The notes beneath the pieces are model-generated. The model was not told the origin of the DNA and did no database searches. It worked only from the letters and a program-made list of their open reading frames with translations. Below, piece by piece: positions 7,839 through 17,353 of a DNA stretch of 64,000 nucleotides (positions are counted from its first letter, which is position 1; each line of letters starts with the position of its first letter). Both the position numbers and the translations under genes were made by a program. This DNA is from SZUA-320 sp963707875. Lineage in GTDB: Bacteria; Gemmatimonadota; Gemmatimonadetes; Gemmatimonadales; GWC2-71-9. The stretch spans positions 62,001-126,000 of the forward strand of contig CAVPRU010000014.1 of the NCBI GenBank assembly GCA_963707875.1, written 5' to 3'.

Positions 7839-9494
7839 GCACTGGGGGACCGACCAAGTACATCTTCGTGACCGGCGGGGTGGTCTCCTCGCTGGGCAAG
7901 GGCATCGCGGCGGGCTCGCTGGGCCGGCTGCTGGTGGAACGAGGGCTGACGGTCACCATCCAGAAGTTCGACCCGTACATCAACGTCGACCCCGGGGACC
8001 ATGTCACCGTTTCAGCACGGTGAGGTCTACGTGACCGACGACGGAGCCGAGACGGATCTTGACCTCGGGCACTACGAACGGTTCATCGACCGGTCGCTCT
8101 CCCGGCAGAACAACATCACGACGGGACGCATCTACCAGAACGTGATCAACAAGGAGCGCGCCGGGGAGTACCTCGGTTCCACCGTCCAGGTCATCCCGCA
8201 CATCACCGACGAAATCAAGGGGGCCATTCGCCGGGCCGGCCCGGGCCACGATGTGGTCATCACGGAAATCGGCGGCACGGTGGGCGATATCGAGTCGCTC
8301 CCGTTCCTCGAGGCCATCCGGCAGTTCCGGCAGGAGGTCGGGCGAGAGAACTCCCTGTTCGTCCACCTGACACTGGTGCCGTACATCGCGGCGGCCGGAG
8401 AATTGAAGACGAAGCCTACCCAGCACTCGGTACGAGAGTTGATGCAGATCGGGATTCAGCCCGACGTGCTGGTGTGCCGGAGCGAACAGCCTCTCTCGGC
8501 GGATATCAAGCGAAAGATCGCGCTGTTCTGCAATGTGGACTACCAGTGCGTGATCGAGAGCCCCGACGTCAAGTCGATTTACGAGATTCCGGCCAGGTTC
8601 CATGATCAGGGGCTCGACCGGGAGGTCTGCAGCCGACTTCGGCTGGAGACCCCGGAACCCAACCTCACGGCCTGGCGCCAGATGGTCGCCCGGATCCTCA
8701 ACCCCGGCCGCCGGGTCCGGATCGCGGTCGTCGGGAAGTACACCGACCTGGCCGACGCGTACAAGTCGATCCACGAAGCCCTGGCGCACGGCGGCATCTC
8801 CAACGATGCCGGCGTGGATATCGAGTGGTTGGCCAGCGATCGATTCACCGATCAGGACGCCGCCGGACGCCTGCTGGCCGGGTTCGACGGACTGCTGGTG
8901 CCCGGCGGGTTCGGAGACCGGGGAATCGAGGGAATGGTCCAGGCGGTCCGCTGGGCCCGGGAGCACGCGCTGCCGTTCTTCGGGATCTGCCTCGGAATGC
9001 AGATCGCAATCATCGAGTTCGCCCGGAATGTCTGCGGCCTGACGGACACCAACAGCACCGAATTCGAACCCGATTGCCCGACACCGGTGGTGGCCCTGCT
9101 GCCGGATCAGCGCGGGATCTCGGATAAGGGCGGGACGATGCGATTGGGGGCATGGCCGGCTCGGCTTCGGGCGGGCTCGCGGGCCGCACAGGCCTATGGA
9201 ACGACCGAGATCAGTGAGCGGCACCGTCATCGATGGGAGGTGTCCAACGCCTATCGCGACCTGCTGGCCGAGCACGGGCTCCGACTCTCGGGCCAGTCGC
9301 CGGACGGCGGCCTGGTCGAGGTCATCGAGTTGCCCGATCATCCGTGGTTCATCGGCTGCCAGTACCACCCCGAACTCAAGTCGCGCCCGAATCGGCCGCA
9401 CCCGCTCTTCCAGGCGTTCATTGGTGCGGCAGTCCGACAGCGATACCCTAACCTCGCCGGCCAGGGCCTCGAGCCGGCGGTCGCCACGGCGTGA
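7835..9494 (+). CDS. pyrG: CTP synthase PyrG (frameshifted by one base)
   Basis: PyrG makes CTP from UTP, ATP and glutamine. The N-terminal synthetase domain opens with KYIFVTGGVVSSLGKGI and the C-terminal class I amidotransferase has the catalytic Cys in FFGICLGMQ and the His/Glu pair in QYHPELKSRP. The frame breaks at GACCCCGGGGACC (G run 7994-7997): as written the protein ends at 8023, but deleting one G restores VDPGTMSPFQHGEVYVTD, the invariant family sequence. The repaired length is 552 residues, typical. The ATG overlaps the kdsB stop and the stop overlaps the kdsA GTG, so CTP supply is translationally tied to the CTP-consuming KdsB step. Confidence 0.93.
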
Positions 9495-10310
9495 TCCAGT
9501 GGACGTTCGGCGTGACCCCGCTGCTGATCGCGGGGCCCTGTGTGGTGGAGCCCCCGGCGGTCATGGACCGGGTGGCCAACACGCTCGCGGCGCTGGCCGC
9601 GCGCTGGTCGATCCCGGTGTGTTTCAAGGCCAGCTTCGACAAGGCCAACCGGGCCGCCGCCAGGAGCCCCAGGGGGCCAGGCCTTGAGGAAGGGCTCCGG
9701 GCCCTCGAGCGGGTTCGGCGTGAGTTCGGTCTCCCGGTCCTGACCGACGTCCATGAGCCTGGCCAGGTGGCTGCCGTCGCCGAGGTGGTGAATGTGCTGC
9801 AGATCCCGGCCTTCCTGTCGCGGCAGACCGACCTTCTGCTGGCGGCTGGCGCCTCAGGGCGTCCGGTCAACGTCAAGAAGGGGCAGTGGATGGCGGCCGA
9901 GGGGTTGGCCGGCGCGGTCGAGAAGCTCCGCCTCGGCGGGCGCCACGGATCTGGCGGTGACCGAACGGGGCACCTTCTTCGGGTACGGGGACTTGGTCGT
10001 CGACATGCGGAACCTGGAGCGGATGCGGATCGCTACCGGAGGCGCGGCGGTGCTATTCGACGCCACCCACAGCGTTCAACGGCCCGGCACCGCCGCCGAG
10101 GGGGCCAGCGGGGGAGACCGAGCGGCCATCCCGGCGCTGCTGTTCGCGGCGGCCGGGGCCGGGGCAGACGGGTTCTTCCTCGAAACCCACCCGGAGCCCT
10201 CGTTGGCGCTCAGTGACGGGCCCACCCAGTGGCCCCTGGACCAGCTCGAGGGGTTGATCGTCAGGACCCTCGGTGTCTGGCGCGCCGCTCGAGGGCAGTC
10301 GGATGCCTGA
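9491..10310 (+). CDS. kdsA: Kdo-8-phosphate synthase KdsA (frameshifted by one base)
   Basis: KdsA condenses PEP with arabinose-5-phosphate to Kdo-8-phosphate. The start GTG overlaps the pyrG TGA. LLIAGPCVVEP, FKASFDKANR, LTDVHEPGQV and VNVKKGQWMAAEG are in the first frame; TDLAVTERGTFFGYG, VVDMRNLERM and FDATHSVQRPG continue in another. The break is at GGCGGGCGCC (G run 9938-9940); removing one G joins the segments as LRLGGATDLAVTERG. The repaired gene has 819 bases, 272 residues, the usual size. The conserved N of KANR and the histidine in DATHSVQ are present; whether the enzyme is metal-dependent cannot be told without alignment. Confidence 0.93.
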
Positions 10311-10846
10311 CGCCAGGGCGGTTCGCCTGTTCGCCCTGGATGTGGATGGGGTCCTGACCGACAACGGGCTGTACCTGGGCTCCGTCGGTGATCAGCCAGT
10401 CGAGCTCAAGCGATTCGACATCCAGGACGGGCTCGGCCTGGCGCTGCTCCGGGGCACCGGTATCGAGTTGGCGCTGGTCTCCGCCCGGCCCTCGGAGGCG
10501 ACCACGGTGCGGGCCAGGGAGCTCAGATTGTCGCACGTGCTGCAAGTGACGGATGGGCGCAAGGTCCCGGCGCTGCAGGGGCTGCTCGATCAACTGGGGA
10601 TCGACTGGCCCCAGGTCGCGTTCCTCGGGGATGACCTGGCCGACATCCCGGTGCTGAAGCAGGTCGGCTTGCCGATGGCGGTGGAGAATGCGATCCCGGA
10701 GGTCAAGGCCCTGGCGCGGTACGTGACCCGGGCGCCCGGGGGGCGTGGTGCGGTGCGGGAAGCGATCGAACATCTGCTGCGGGAGCGGGGGGAGTATGCC
10801 GGCCGCGGTGGCGCGCTATCTGGCAGATCCGGAGGCAACGCCATGA
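10303..10846 (+). CDS. kdsC: Kdo-8-phosphate phosphatase KdsC (3' end shifted by an indel)
   Basis: KdsC is the HAD-family phosphatase that releases free Kdo. The Asp nucleophile and acid are in FALDVDGVLTD (Asp13, Asp15), the Lys in DGRKVPAL and the second Asp pair in FLGDDLADIP. As written the frame runs on into kdsD and mimics a 500-residue fusion. However, deleting one G from the G6 run at 10787-10792 gives a tail reading MPAAVARYLADPEATP and then TGA at 10844-10846, overlapping the kdsD ATG, just as at most joints of this operon. The repaired protein is 180 residues, the normal length for stand-alone KdsC. I therefore annotate two genes; a true fusion is the less likely alternative. Confidence 0.8.
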
Positions 10847-11793
10847 CAGCACTGGCGACCGGGCGCCGGACCCTGGCTCTGGAGGCGGCCGCGATCCAGC
10901 GAACCGAAGCGCGGCTGGACGGCCGGTTTGATGAGGCGGTGGCCCTGCTGCACCGGGCGTCAGGCCGGGTCATCGTCTCGGGGGTGGGGAAGTCGGGGCT
11001 GATTGCCCGAAAGATCGCAGCCACCCTGACCAGCACCGGGACGCCGGCGAGCTTTCTCCATCCGGTCGACAGCTTGCACGGGGACCTGGGACTGGTCGGT
11101 AAGAATGACGTGGCCATTCTCCTCAGCAAGAGCGGGGAGACCGAGGAACTGTTTGGACTGGTGGCCAACCTCCGGCGCCTGAGCGTCCCCATCATCGGGC
11201 TGCTTGGCGCGGAGGACTCGACCCTCGGACGCGCGGCGACGCTGATACTGGACGCCTCGGTCACGGAGGAGGCCTGCCCATTGGACCTGGCCCCAACCAC
11301 GTCGACTGCGGTGGCGTTGGCCCTGGGAGATGCGATGGCGGTGGCACTCTTGGAACTGCGAGGATTCACGGCCGATGACTTCGGGGTGCTCCATCCCGGG
11401 GGCCGGCTCGGCCGACGGCTGCTGCTCCGGGCGCGCGACGTGATGCTGCCGCCCGGCGGCGTGGTCGATCCCGAGACTGGGCTGCGGGAGGTGATGGTTA
11501 CCCTGGCCCAGCATCGGGGGCTCGCAATCGTGGTCCAGGGCGAGGCGGTGGTCGGCATCTTCACGGCGGGTGATCTGACCCGGCTGGTGGAGCGGGAGCC
11601 GAGGTTCCTGGAGCTCACCGTCGGGGCCGTCATGATTCGGACGCCCCGGACCACGGCGCCGGAGGCGCTGGCCGTGGTCGTGACCGGCGAGATGGAGCGG
11701 GCGGGAATCATGGCGATGCCGGTCATCTCGAGCGATGGAACCCTCCAGGGCGTGGTCCATCTACACGATCTGTTGCGGGCGGGGGCGGTATGA
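10843..11793 (+). CDS. kdsD: Arabinose-5-phosphate isomerase KdsD/KpsF (SIS + two CBS)
   Basis: This enzyme turns ribulose-5-phosphate into arabinose-5-phosphate, the KdsA substrate. The SIS domain (about 40-170) has GRVIVSGVGKSGLIARK, the ligand loop LLSKSGETEEL and the segment HGDLGLVG. The C-terminal half contains two CBS modules, each with the closing pattern GIFTAGDLTRLV and GVVHLHDLLRAG. The start ATG at 10843 has GGAGG at 10831-10835. At 316 residues it matches stand-alone KdsD. As printed, no stop separates it from kdsC, which I attribute to an upstream G-run insertion. The stop overlaps the lptC start. With kdsA, kdsB and kdsC it completes CMP-Kdo synthesis from ribulose-5-phosphate. 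Confidence 0.9.
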   Translation: MTALATGRRTLALEAAAIQRTEARLDGRFDEAVALLHRASGRVIVSGVGKSGLIARKIAATLTSTGTPASFLHPVDSLHGDLGLVGKNDVAILLSKSGETEELFGLVANLRRLSVPIIGLLGAEDSTLGRAATLILDASVTEEACPLDLAPTTSTAVALALGDAMAVALLELRGFTADDFGVLHPGGRLGRRLLLRARDVMLPPGGVVDPETGLREVMVTLAQHRGLAIVVQGEAVVGIFTAGDLTRLVEREPRFLELTVGAVMIRTPRTTAPEALAVVVTGEMERAGIMAMPVISSDGTLQGVVHLHDLLRAGAV

Positions 11794-12347
11794 AGCCACC
11801 GCTCTTGACCCTGCTGGCGGCGGTGCTCCTCGGGGCCGGGTGTCAGGAACAAGGGGTCGAACCGGTGACCCAGCTGGTGTCGGCCGACAGCGCGGACCAG
11901 GTCATGGAGGGGATGACCACTTCCATCGTGGCCGACGGGATTCGCCGGAGCGTGGTGTCCGCCGACACTTCGTTCCTGTATCAGAACCGGCAGGTCGCCG
12001 ACATGCGAAGGGTCACGGCCTACTTCTTTGACAACCAGGGCAACCAGACATCGATCCTGACCTCCCGAACCGGGATCTATGAGGTCGCCCGCGGGACCCT
12101 GGAGGCCCGGGGGAATGTCGTGGTGACGGCCACGGATGGTTCCGACCGGAAGTTGACCACGGAGCACCTGGTATACGACAAGGCGATGAACCAGATCCGT
12201 TCGGACTCGGCCTTCGTGTACGATTCGCCGGGTGGACTGCTACGCGGCAACAGTTTCACGAGTGACCCGGAGTTCCGGAACATCGTGACCCGCCAGCCCA
12301 GGGGTCGGCAGCGGGGCGAGGGAATTCTATTGCCGGGGCCGCCATGA
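11790..12347 (+). CDS. lptC: LptC-like LPS transport protein
   Basis: LptC is the bitopic inner-membrane protein that takes LPS from LptBFG and passes it to LptA. The 185-residue protein has a short hydrophobic N-terminus ending LLGAGC at Cys18, close to a lipobox, so it may be lipid-anchored instead of having the usual transmembrane helix. The body shows the beta-jellyroll wording of the family: MRRVTAYFFDNQGNQTSILTSR-type strands, YEVARGTLEARGNVVV and LTTEHLVYDKAMNQIRSD. Length equals Escherichia coli LptC within a few residues. It is overlapped on both sides, by kdsD and by the LptA-like gene. LptF and LptG are not in the window. Confidence 0.85.
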   Translation: MKPPLLTLLAAVLLGAGCQEQGVEPVTQLVSADSADQVMEGMTTSIVADGIRRSVVSADTSFLYQNRQVADMRRVTAYFFDNQGNQTSILTSRTGIYEVARGTLEARGNVVVTATDGSDRKLTTEHLVYDKAMNQIRSDSAFVYDSPGGLLRGNSFTSDPEFRNIVTRQPRGRQRGEGILLPGPP

Positions 12348-13702
12348 CCAGGATGCCCCGGCTCCTTGGGGCGTTGCTGGTCGTGGTGGCCGGGCCGCTG
12401 GCAGCCCAGGACAGTGGCGGACGATGCCGGCTGGAGTTGCTGAATGTGGATCGGGAACACACCCGGATCACGATCATCGAAGGGGTGGTCAACGACTTCG
12501 CCGGTGGCAACGTCCGGGCCCGCTGTCTCGGGAGACCGGTGCGGATGTGGAGTGACAGCGTCGCGATCTACGGCGGCAGGATTGCCCAGTTCGTGGGGCG
12601 GGTGCGGTATCAGGACTCGGTGGTCGAAATGACGGCGGACTATGGGACCTACTTCCGGGACCGGGAGGTGTGGGAGGCTCGCGGGAATGTGCTGGTGACG
12701 AGCCTGCGCGACCGCTCCGCGCTCCGGGGGCCGATGCTGGACTACTACCTGACTCAGCGAGGGGTGCGCGACACGACGGAAATGTACGCCGAGCAGCGAC
12801 CGACCCTCACGGTGTCGGTCACCGATTCGCTGGGGGCTCCGGAGGAGCCATACCTTGTCGTGGGAGACCGAGTGCGGATGCGGGGCGAGGACCAGGTCTG
12901 GGCCGGGGGCACGGTGACCATCGATCGATCCGATTTTCGGGGTCGGGGGGATTCCCTTTTTCTCGACACCGGGCCGAGCAGCGCGGGCGCTCTGGTCGGG
13001 AAGGCCGCCATGCGGCGCACGGCGGCGGACAGCTTCGAGTTGACGGGCACCAGGATTGACCTGGCGCTGGAACAGCGTCGGTTGAGGTATCTGACCGCCC
13101 GGGATTCGGCCCGACTCACCACGGCGGACCTGGTCTTGGAGGGGGACGGGATTGGGATCGAGGTCGATCACGACGAGGTGGAATCCACGACGGCCTGGGG
13201 GAAGACCGTCCGGCCCATCGCGGTGGCTCCCGACTATCTCGTCAGGGGAGATTCGCTGATGTTCGACACGCCAGGGCAGCGGCTCCGCGAGATTCGGGCG
13301 TTCGGGCGGGCCTGGCTCGGAACCGCACCCGATTCCGGAACGGCGGAGCGGGACTGGGTTGCGGGCGACACGGTGTTCGCCTGGTTCGTCGAGAGCGATA
13401 CCGCGACCCACGATTCCCCGGCCCTGAAGCGACTGGAAGCCCGGGGGCAGGCACAGGCATACTATCGCACCCCGACCCCCGGCAGTTCCCGACGCTCGGT
13501 GAGCTACAGCAAGGCGGATCTGATCGTGGTAACGATGCACACGGGGGACACGGTGACGGTGGATTCTGTCTTTGCCCTCGGGGTCAAGGACGGGATCCAC
13601 TTGCAGCCAGCCGTCGGGCGACCGACCCCGCCGGCGACCGACACGATCCCTCCCGTGGGACGGGACACCATTCCACGGTTCCGCCGGGAGCGGAGCCGAT
13701 GA
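12344..13702 (+). CDS. lptA: LptA/OstA-like periplasmic LPS transport protein, long form
   Basis: The protein starts with a cleavable signal peptide (about 1-22, ending PLAAQD) and continues as repeated beta strands of the OstA fold, for example VWEARGNVLVTS, ALRGPMLDYYLTQRGVRDT, VWAGGTVTIDRSDFRG and LVLEGDGIGIEVDHDEV. It would bridge the periplasm between LptC and LptD. At 452 residues it is more than twice the length of proteobacterial LptA, so it probably contains several jellyroll units; the last 40 residues are proline- and threonine-rich. Four-base overlaps link it to lptC and lptB. The position between lptC and lptB is the strongest support; the exact domain limits are inferred. Confidence 0.82.
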   Translation: MTRMPRLLGALLVVVAGPLAAQDSGGRCRLELLNVDREHTRITIIEGVVNDFAGGNVRARCLGRPVRMWSDSVAIYGGRIAQFVGRVRYQDSVVEMTADYGTYFRDREVWEARGNVLVTSLRDRSALRGPMLDYYLTQRGVRDTTEMYAEQRPTLTVSVTDSLGAPEEPYLVVGDRVRMRGEDQVWAGGTVTIDRSDFRGRGDSLFLDTGPSSAGALVGKAAMRRTAADSFELTGTRIDLALEQRRLRYLTARDSARLTTADLVLEGDGIGIEVDHDEVESTTAWGKTVRPIAVAPDYLVRGDSLMFDTPGQRLREIRAFGRAWLGTAPDSGTAERDWVAGDTVFAWFVESDTATHDSPALKRLEARGQAQAYYRTPTPGSSRRSVSYSKADLIVVTMHTGDTVTVDSVFALGVKDGIHLQPAVGRPTPPATDTIPPVGRDTIPRFRRERSR

Positions 13703-14868
13703 CCGGCCCGCAATGGCAGGATCGCCTCGACGGGCTTGACCCGTCCCTGCTGGCGGTCCTGGCGACGCTGGTACGCGCCGCCAACGAGGGAGGTGTGGCA
13801 CCGCTGGCCGACCTGGTCCGGGGTTACCGGGAGATTCTGGTGAGCCGGCACGACGGGGGAGACCGTCACGAGGCGCCTGGCTTCCGGGACAGTCTCCTCG
13901 AACAGGTCCAGCGCTTCATCCTGCCCCAGCTGGTGGCGGGCGGCTGGATCCGGGAGGCCGGCGATCGGGGCTTCGCGGAGGTGGCGGCTCAGGGCGACTG
14001 GTGGGCCGACGCCCTGGCGAACCGGGAGACCACCGCGACCTTCCTGTTGCAGCGCGCCCTCGAAGGGGCGGGGACCAGCCCCCAGCCAGTAACCCGCGTC
14101 GAACTTGGCGCAGAGGCCAGCACGCTGCGGTGCGAAGGGCTCGACAAGGCGTTCAAGCGACGGCGGGTCGTCCGGGATGTCTCCCTCCACCTGTCCCAGG
14201 GGGAAGTGGTCGGACTGCTGGGTCCGAACGGGGCAGGGAAGACCACGACCTTCTACCTGATTACCGGGCTGATTCGGCCCGATCAGGGCCGCATCGTGCT
14301 CGACGGCGACGACATTACCCGGGCGCCGATGTATCAGCGGGCCCGGCGCGGCATCGGATACCTGGCGCAGGAGCCGTCGGTGTTCCGCCGGCTGACGGTC
14401 GAGCAGAACGTCATGGCGATCCTGGAGACCGTCGACATGCCCCGGGCGGAACGGTTGGCCCGGCTGGAGGATCTGCTGGACGAGCTCTCCATCAAGCACC
14501 TCCGGCGGAGCAAGGCGTATTCGCTCTCCGGGGGGGAGCGCCGGCGCCTGGAGATCACCCGGGCGCTGGTGACGCGTCCCAAGTTCATGCTGCTCGATGA
14601 GCCATTTGCCGGGGTCGACCCGATCGCCGTGCATGACATTCAGACGATCGTCTCCGGGCTGCGGCACCGGGGGATCGGAGTCCTGATCACCGATCACAAC
14701 GTGGAGCAGACCTTGGAGATCGTGGATCGTGCGTACATCATGTTCGAAGGCGCCGTGCAGGCATCAGGCACAGTACGCGAGCTGGTGTTTAACGATGAGG
14801 TGGCTGACCTCTTTCTGGGCCCGACCCTGACGGCGCGGCTTCGGGCGCGGCTGGAGCACGCGGCGTGA
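13699..14868 (+). CDS. lptB: LPS export ABC ATPase LptB with N-terminal extension
   Basis: Residues about 142-389 are a full LptB ATPase: Walker A GPNGAGKT (175-182), Q-loop in YLAQEP, signature SLSGGE (275-280), Walker B LLDEP (298-302) and the switch His in ITDHN. It powers LPS extraction by LptFG. Unlike the usual roughly 240-residue LptB, about 140 residues precede this domain. They look helical, with a possible winged-helix stretch around RFILPQLVAGGWIREAG. The ATG overlaps the lptA stop, so translation surely begins with the extension. No ATG, GTG or TTG is seen in frame at the domain junction, which argues for a real fusion. An indel joining two genes in the G runs near 14070-14080 remains possible. 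Confidence 0.9.
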   Translation: MTGPQWQDRLDGLDPSLLAVLATLVRAANEGGVAPLADLVRGYREILVSRHDGGDRHEAPGFRDSLLEQVQRFILPQLVAGGWIREAGDRGFAEVAAQGDWWADALANRETTATFLLQRALEGAGTSPQPVTRVELGAEASTLRCEGLDKAFKRRRVVRDVSLHLSQGEVVGLLGPNGAGKTTTFYLITGLIRPDQGRIVLDGDDITRAPMYQRARRGIGYLAQEPSVFRRLTVEQNVMAILETVDMPRAERLARLEDLLDELSIKHLRRSKAYSLSGGERRRLEITRALVTRPKFMLLDEPFAGVDPIAVHDIQTIVSGLRHRGIGVLITDHNVEQTLEIVDRAYIMFEGAVQASGTVRELVFNDEVADLFLGPTLTARLRARLEHAA

Positions 14869-16400
14869 AGACCGGCCTCCATCAGCAGACCGGTCTCCGC
14901 CAGGAGCTGCGGATCAATCCACGCCTGTATCAGGCGATGGACATGCTCTACATGCCGATGATGGATCTTCAGCAGCATCTCAAGACGGAGTTGCTGACCA
15001 ATCCCTTCCTGGAACTGGTGGAACCGGAGGACGAGGAGCAGGATACCGAGACCGCCACCAATGAGCAGGAAAAGGAGAAGGCCGAGAAGGAAGAGGAGAT
15101 CGATTGGGAGGAGATCCTGCTGAACGGATTTGACGTGGGCGGGGCGCGACAGCAGTTCGAGGCGCAGGAGTACATCGAGCCGGTCTGCGTCGAAACGCCG
15201 GACCTGGCCGATCACCTGCGAGGTCAACTGCAGCTGTTGGAGCTCACCCCCCGCCAGGTGCTGCTGGGCGAAGAGTTGATCGGCCACATCAATGACGACG
15301 GGTATCTGGCCACCCCGCTGGACGAAGTTCTCGCCTCGGTCAACCAGTATCTGGCCACCTATGCGCCGCCCCCGCCGGACGACGACGACGACCCGTTCGA
15401 TTTGCCGGAGGACCCCGCCGTCCCCGATCCGAGCGACGCCCCGGGGATCCCCGGTCAGGCCGTCAACGGGGTCCTGCTGTTCACCATGAATGAGGTGATG
15501 GCGGCCCTCAAGGTGATTCAGCGAATGGACCCACCCGGGGTCGGGGCCCGGGACATCCGGGAGTGCATCCTGCTGCAGATGACCGAGGACAAGGGGGCCA
15601 ATCCGCTGGCTCGCCAGCTGGTCGATGGAGCCTTCGAGGATCTCAAGGCCCACCGGTGGAACGATCTGGCCAAACGATACGGGGTGGAGCCGGGGGAGGT
15701 ACAGGCTGCCGCCGACACCCTGTCCGGCTACGACCCCAAGCCGGGGCTCAAGTATTCCAATCGGTCGGACGGCTACATCATTCCCGACCTGGTGGTGGAA
15801 CTGGTGGACGGCCAGTACCACATCTTCCTGAACGACACCGGGGTGCCGCGGCTTAGGGTCAGCCGGTCGTACCAGGAGTTGGCGCGGGATCGAACCAAGA
15901 TGACCACCGAGCACCGGGAGTTCATCACCACCAAGATGAACAGCGCGAACTGGATGATTCAGGCCATCGAGCAGCGCCGACAGACCATGCTCAAGGTCAT
16001 GAACTTCATCGTGGACCGGCAGCGGGCGTTCTTCGAAAAGGGCGTGGAGTACCTCAAGCCGCTGACCCTCCGCGAGGTGGCCGACGTGATCAGCATGCAC
16101 GAATCCACGGTGAGCCGGGTGACCAACGAGAAGTACGTCCAGACCCCCCGCGGGGTGCTCCCCCTCAAGTTCTTCTTCTCCAGCGCCCTGTCGACCGCCT
16201 CCGGCGAAGAGGCCAGTGCCCGCTCGATCCGGGCCAAGCTCGAAAAGATGGTAACCGAAGAGGACAACGCGAAGCCGCTTACCGACCAGCAGATCGTCCA
16301 CCTCTTCCAGGAGCAGGGGATCCAGATCGCCCGGCGGACGGTCGCCAAGTACCGGGACCAGCTCGGGATTCTCCCGGCCCGGATGCGGAAACGGGTATGA
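14865..16400 (+). CDS. rpoN: RNA polymerase sigma-54 factor RpoN
   Basis: All three regions of sigma-54 are visible. Region I is glutamine- and leucine-rich (TGLRQELRINPRLYQAMDML, DLQQHLKTELLTNPFLEL) and contacts the activator. Region II is acidic, including a run of Asp (DDDDDPFDLPED, about residues 171-182). Region III carries the core-binding and HTH parts (REVADVISMHESTVSRVTNEK) and ends with the RpoN box ARRTVAKYRDQLGI. The protein has 511 residues and starts with GTG overlapping the lptB stop. The lptA-lptB-rpoN order is also known from Proteobacteria. No enhancer-binding activator is encoded in the window, so its regulon cannot be guessed from here. Confidence 0.96.
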   Translation: MKTGLHQQTGLRQELRINPRLYQAMDMLYMPMMDLQQHLKTELLTNPFLELVEPEDEEQDTETATNEQEKEKAEKEEEIDWEEILLNGFDVGGARQQFEAQEYIEPVCVETPDLADHLRGQLQLLELTPRQVLLGEELIGHINDDGYLATPLDEVLASVNQYLATYAPPPPDDDDDPFDLPEDPAVPDPSDAPGIPGQAVNGVLLFTMNEVMAALKVIQRMDPPGVGARDIRECILLQMTEDKGANPLARQLVDGAFEDLKAHRWNDLAKRYGVEPGEVQAAADTLSGYDPKPGLKYSNRSDGYIIPDLVVELVDGQYHIFLNDTGVPRLRVSRSYQELARDRTKMTTEHREFITTKMNSANWMIQAIEQRRQTMLKVMNFIVDRQRAFFEKGVEYLKPLTLREVADVISMHESTVSRVTNEKYVQTPRGVLPLKFFFSSALSTASGEEASARSIRAKLEKMVTEEDNAKPLTDQQIVHLFQEQGIQIARRTVAKYRDQLGILPARMRKRV

Positions 16401-17350
16401 CCTCCGACAGCGGCCGCCCGGTGGAGGTAAGTGTGCTGGTCCCCGCCAAGGACGAGGCGGAGAGTCTCCCAGCCTTCATCGCCCAGTGCGCGGAAGCCCT
16501 GACGTCCGCCTCGTTTTCCTGCGAAGTGGTCGTGGTGGACGATGGGTCACGAGATGCGACCGGGGAGGTGCTGGCCGCTCTGGCCCGGCAACATGACTTT
16601 CTGCGGGTTGTGCGGCACCGCCGCCAGCGGGGGATCGCCGATGCGCTCCAGACCGCGAGCGATGCCGCCCGGGGCGACATCCTGGTATTCTATCCGGCGG
16701 ATCTGCAGTACCGCCCGGCCGACATCCCGACCCTGGTGGCACCGATTCTGGATGGCCGTGCCGACCTGGTCACCGGGACCAAACAGGGGAAGTACGAGAA
16801 GGCCTTTGTCTCCGGAGTCTACAACCGCCTCTGCCGGTGGCTGTTTGGCGTTCGAGTGGAAGACCTCAACTCGGTCAAGGCCTGGCGCCGGGAGGTGCTG
16901 GCCGACACCCCCACTCGACCGGACTGGCACCGGTACATGGTGGTGATCGCGGCCGCGGATGGATTTCGCCTGACCTCGGTCCCGGTACCCCTCTACCCCC
17001 GGCACGCCGGGACCAGCAAGTTCACCTGGCGTCGGATTCCCGTCGGGGTCCTCGATCTGCTCTCGGTCTGGTTCCAGCTTCGCTTCGGGCGGAAGCCGAT
17101 GCTGTTCTTCGGGGTCCTCGGAGCCGTAGTGTTCCTGATCGGGCTGCTGGCCGGAATCGCCGCCCTCATTCTCCGGTTCGGGTATGGCGTCGGGTTCCGC
17201 CCGCTGCTGGATCTCGTGACGATGATGGTGATCAGTGGCATCGCCCTGTTCGGGTTCGGGTTCGTCGGCGAGCTGGTCTCCGGGTTGCGCGCCGAGCAGC
17301 GCGAACTTCAACGGCGCCTCCTGCGACGGGACTCGGGCTCCGGGTCCTGA
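16397..17350 (+). CDS. Membrane glycosyltransferase family 2 (polyprenyl-phosphate type)
   Basis: The N-terminal 230 residues are a GT-A fold: VSVLVPAKDEAESL, the nucleotide-binding VVVDDGSRDATG and the metal-site region FYPADLQYRPADIP. Then follow YNRLCRWLFG and SVKAWRRE motifs shared with DPM1/ArnC-like enzymes. Two hydrophobic segments near 235-260 and 270-298 anchor the C-terminus. Such proteins move a sugar from a nucleotide onto polyprenyl phosphate on the inner leaflet. The ATG overlaps the rpoN stop, tying it to the lpt/rpoN run. The donor sugar is not predictable from sequence alone. The second enzyme of this kind at 21702-22421 lacks the membrane tail. Confidence 0.85.
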   Translation: MTSDSGRPVEVSVLVPAKDEAESLPAFIAQCAEALTSASFSCEVVVVDDGSRDATGEVLAALARQHDFLRVVRHRRQRGIADALQTASDAARGDILVFYPADLQYRPADIPTLVAPILDGRADLVTGTKQGKYEKAFVSGVYNRLCRWLFGVRVEDLNSVKAWRREVLADTPTRPDWHRYMVVIAAADGFRLTSVPVPLYPRHAGTSKFTWRRIPVGVLDLLSVWFQLRFGRKPMLFFGVLGAVVFLIGLLAGIAALILRFGYGVGFRPLLDLVTMMVISGIALFGFGFVGELVSGLRAEQRELQRRLLRRDSGSGS

Positions 17351-17353
17351 ACG

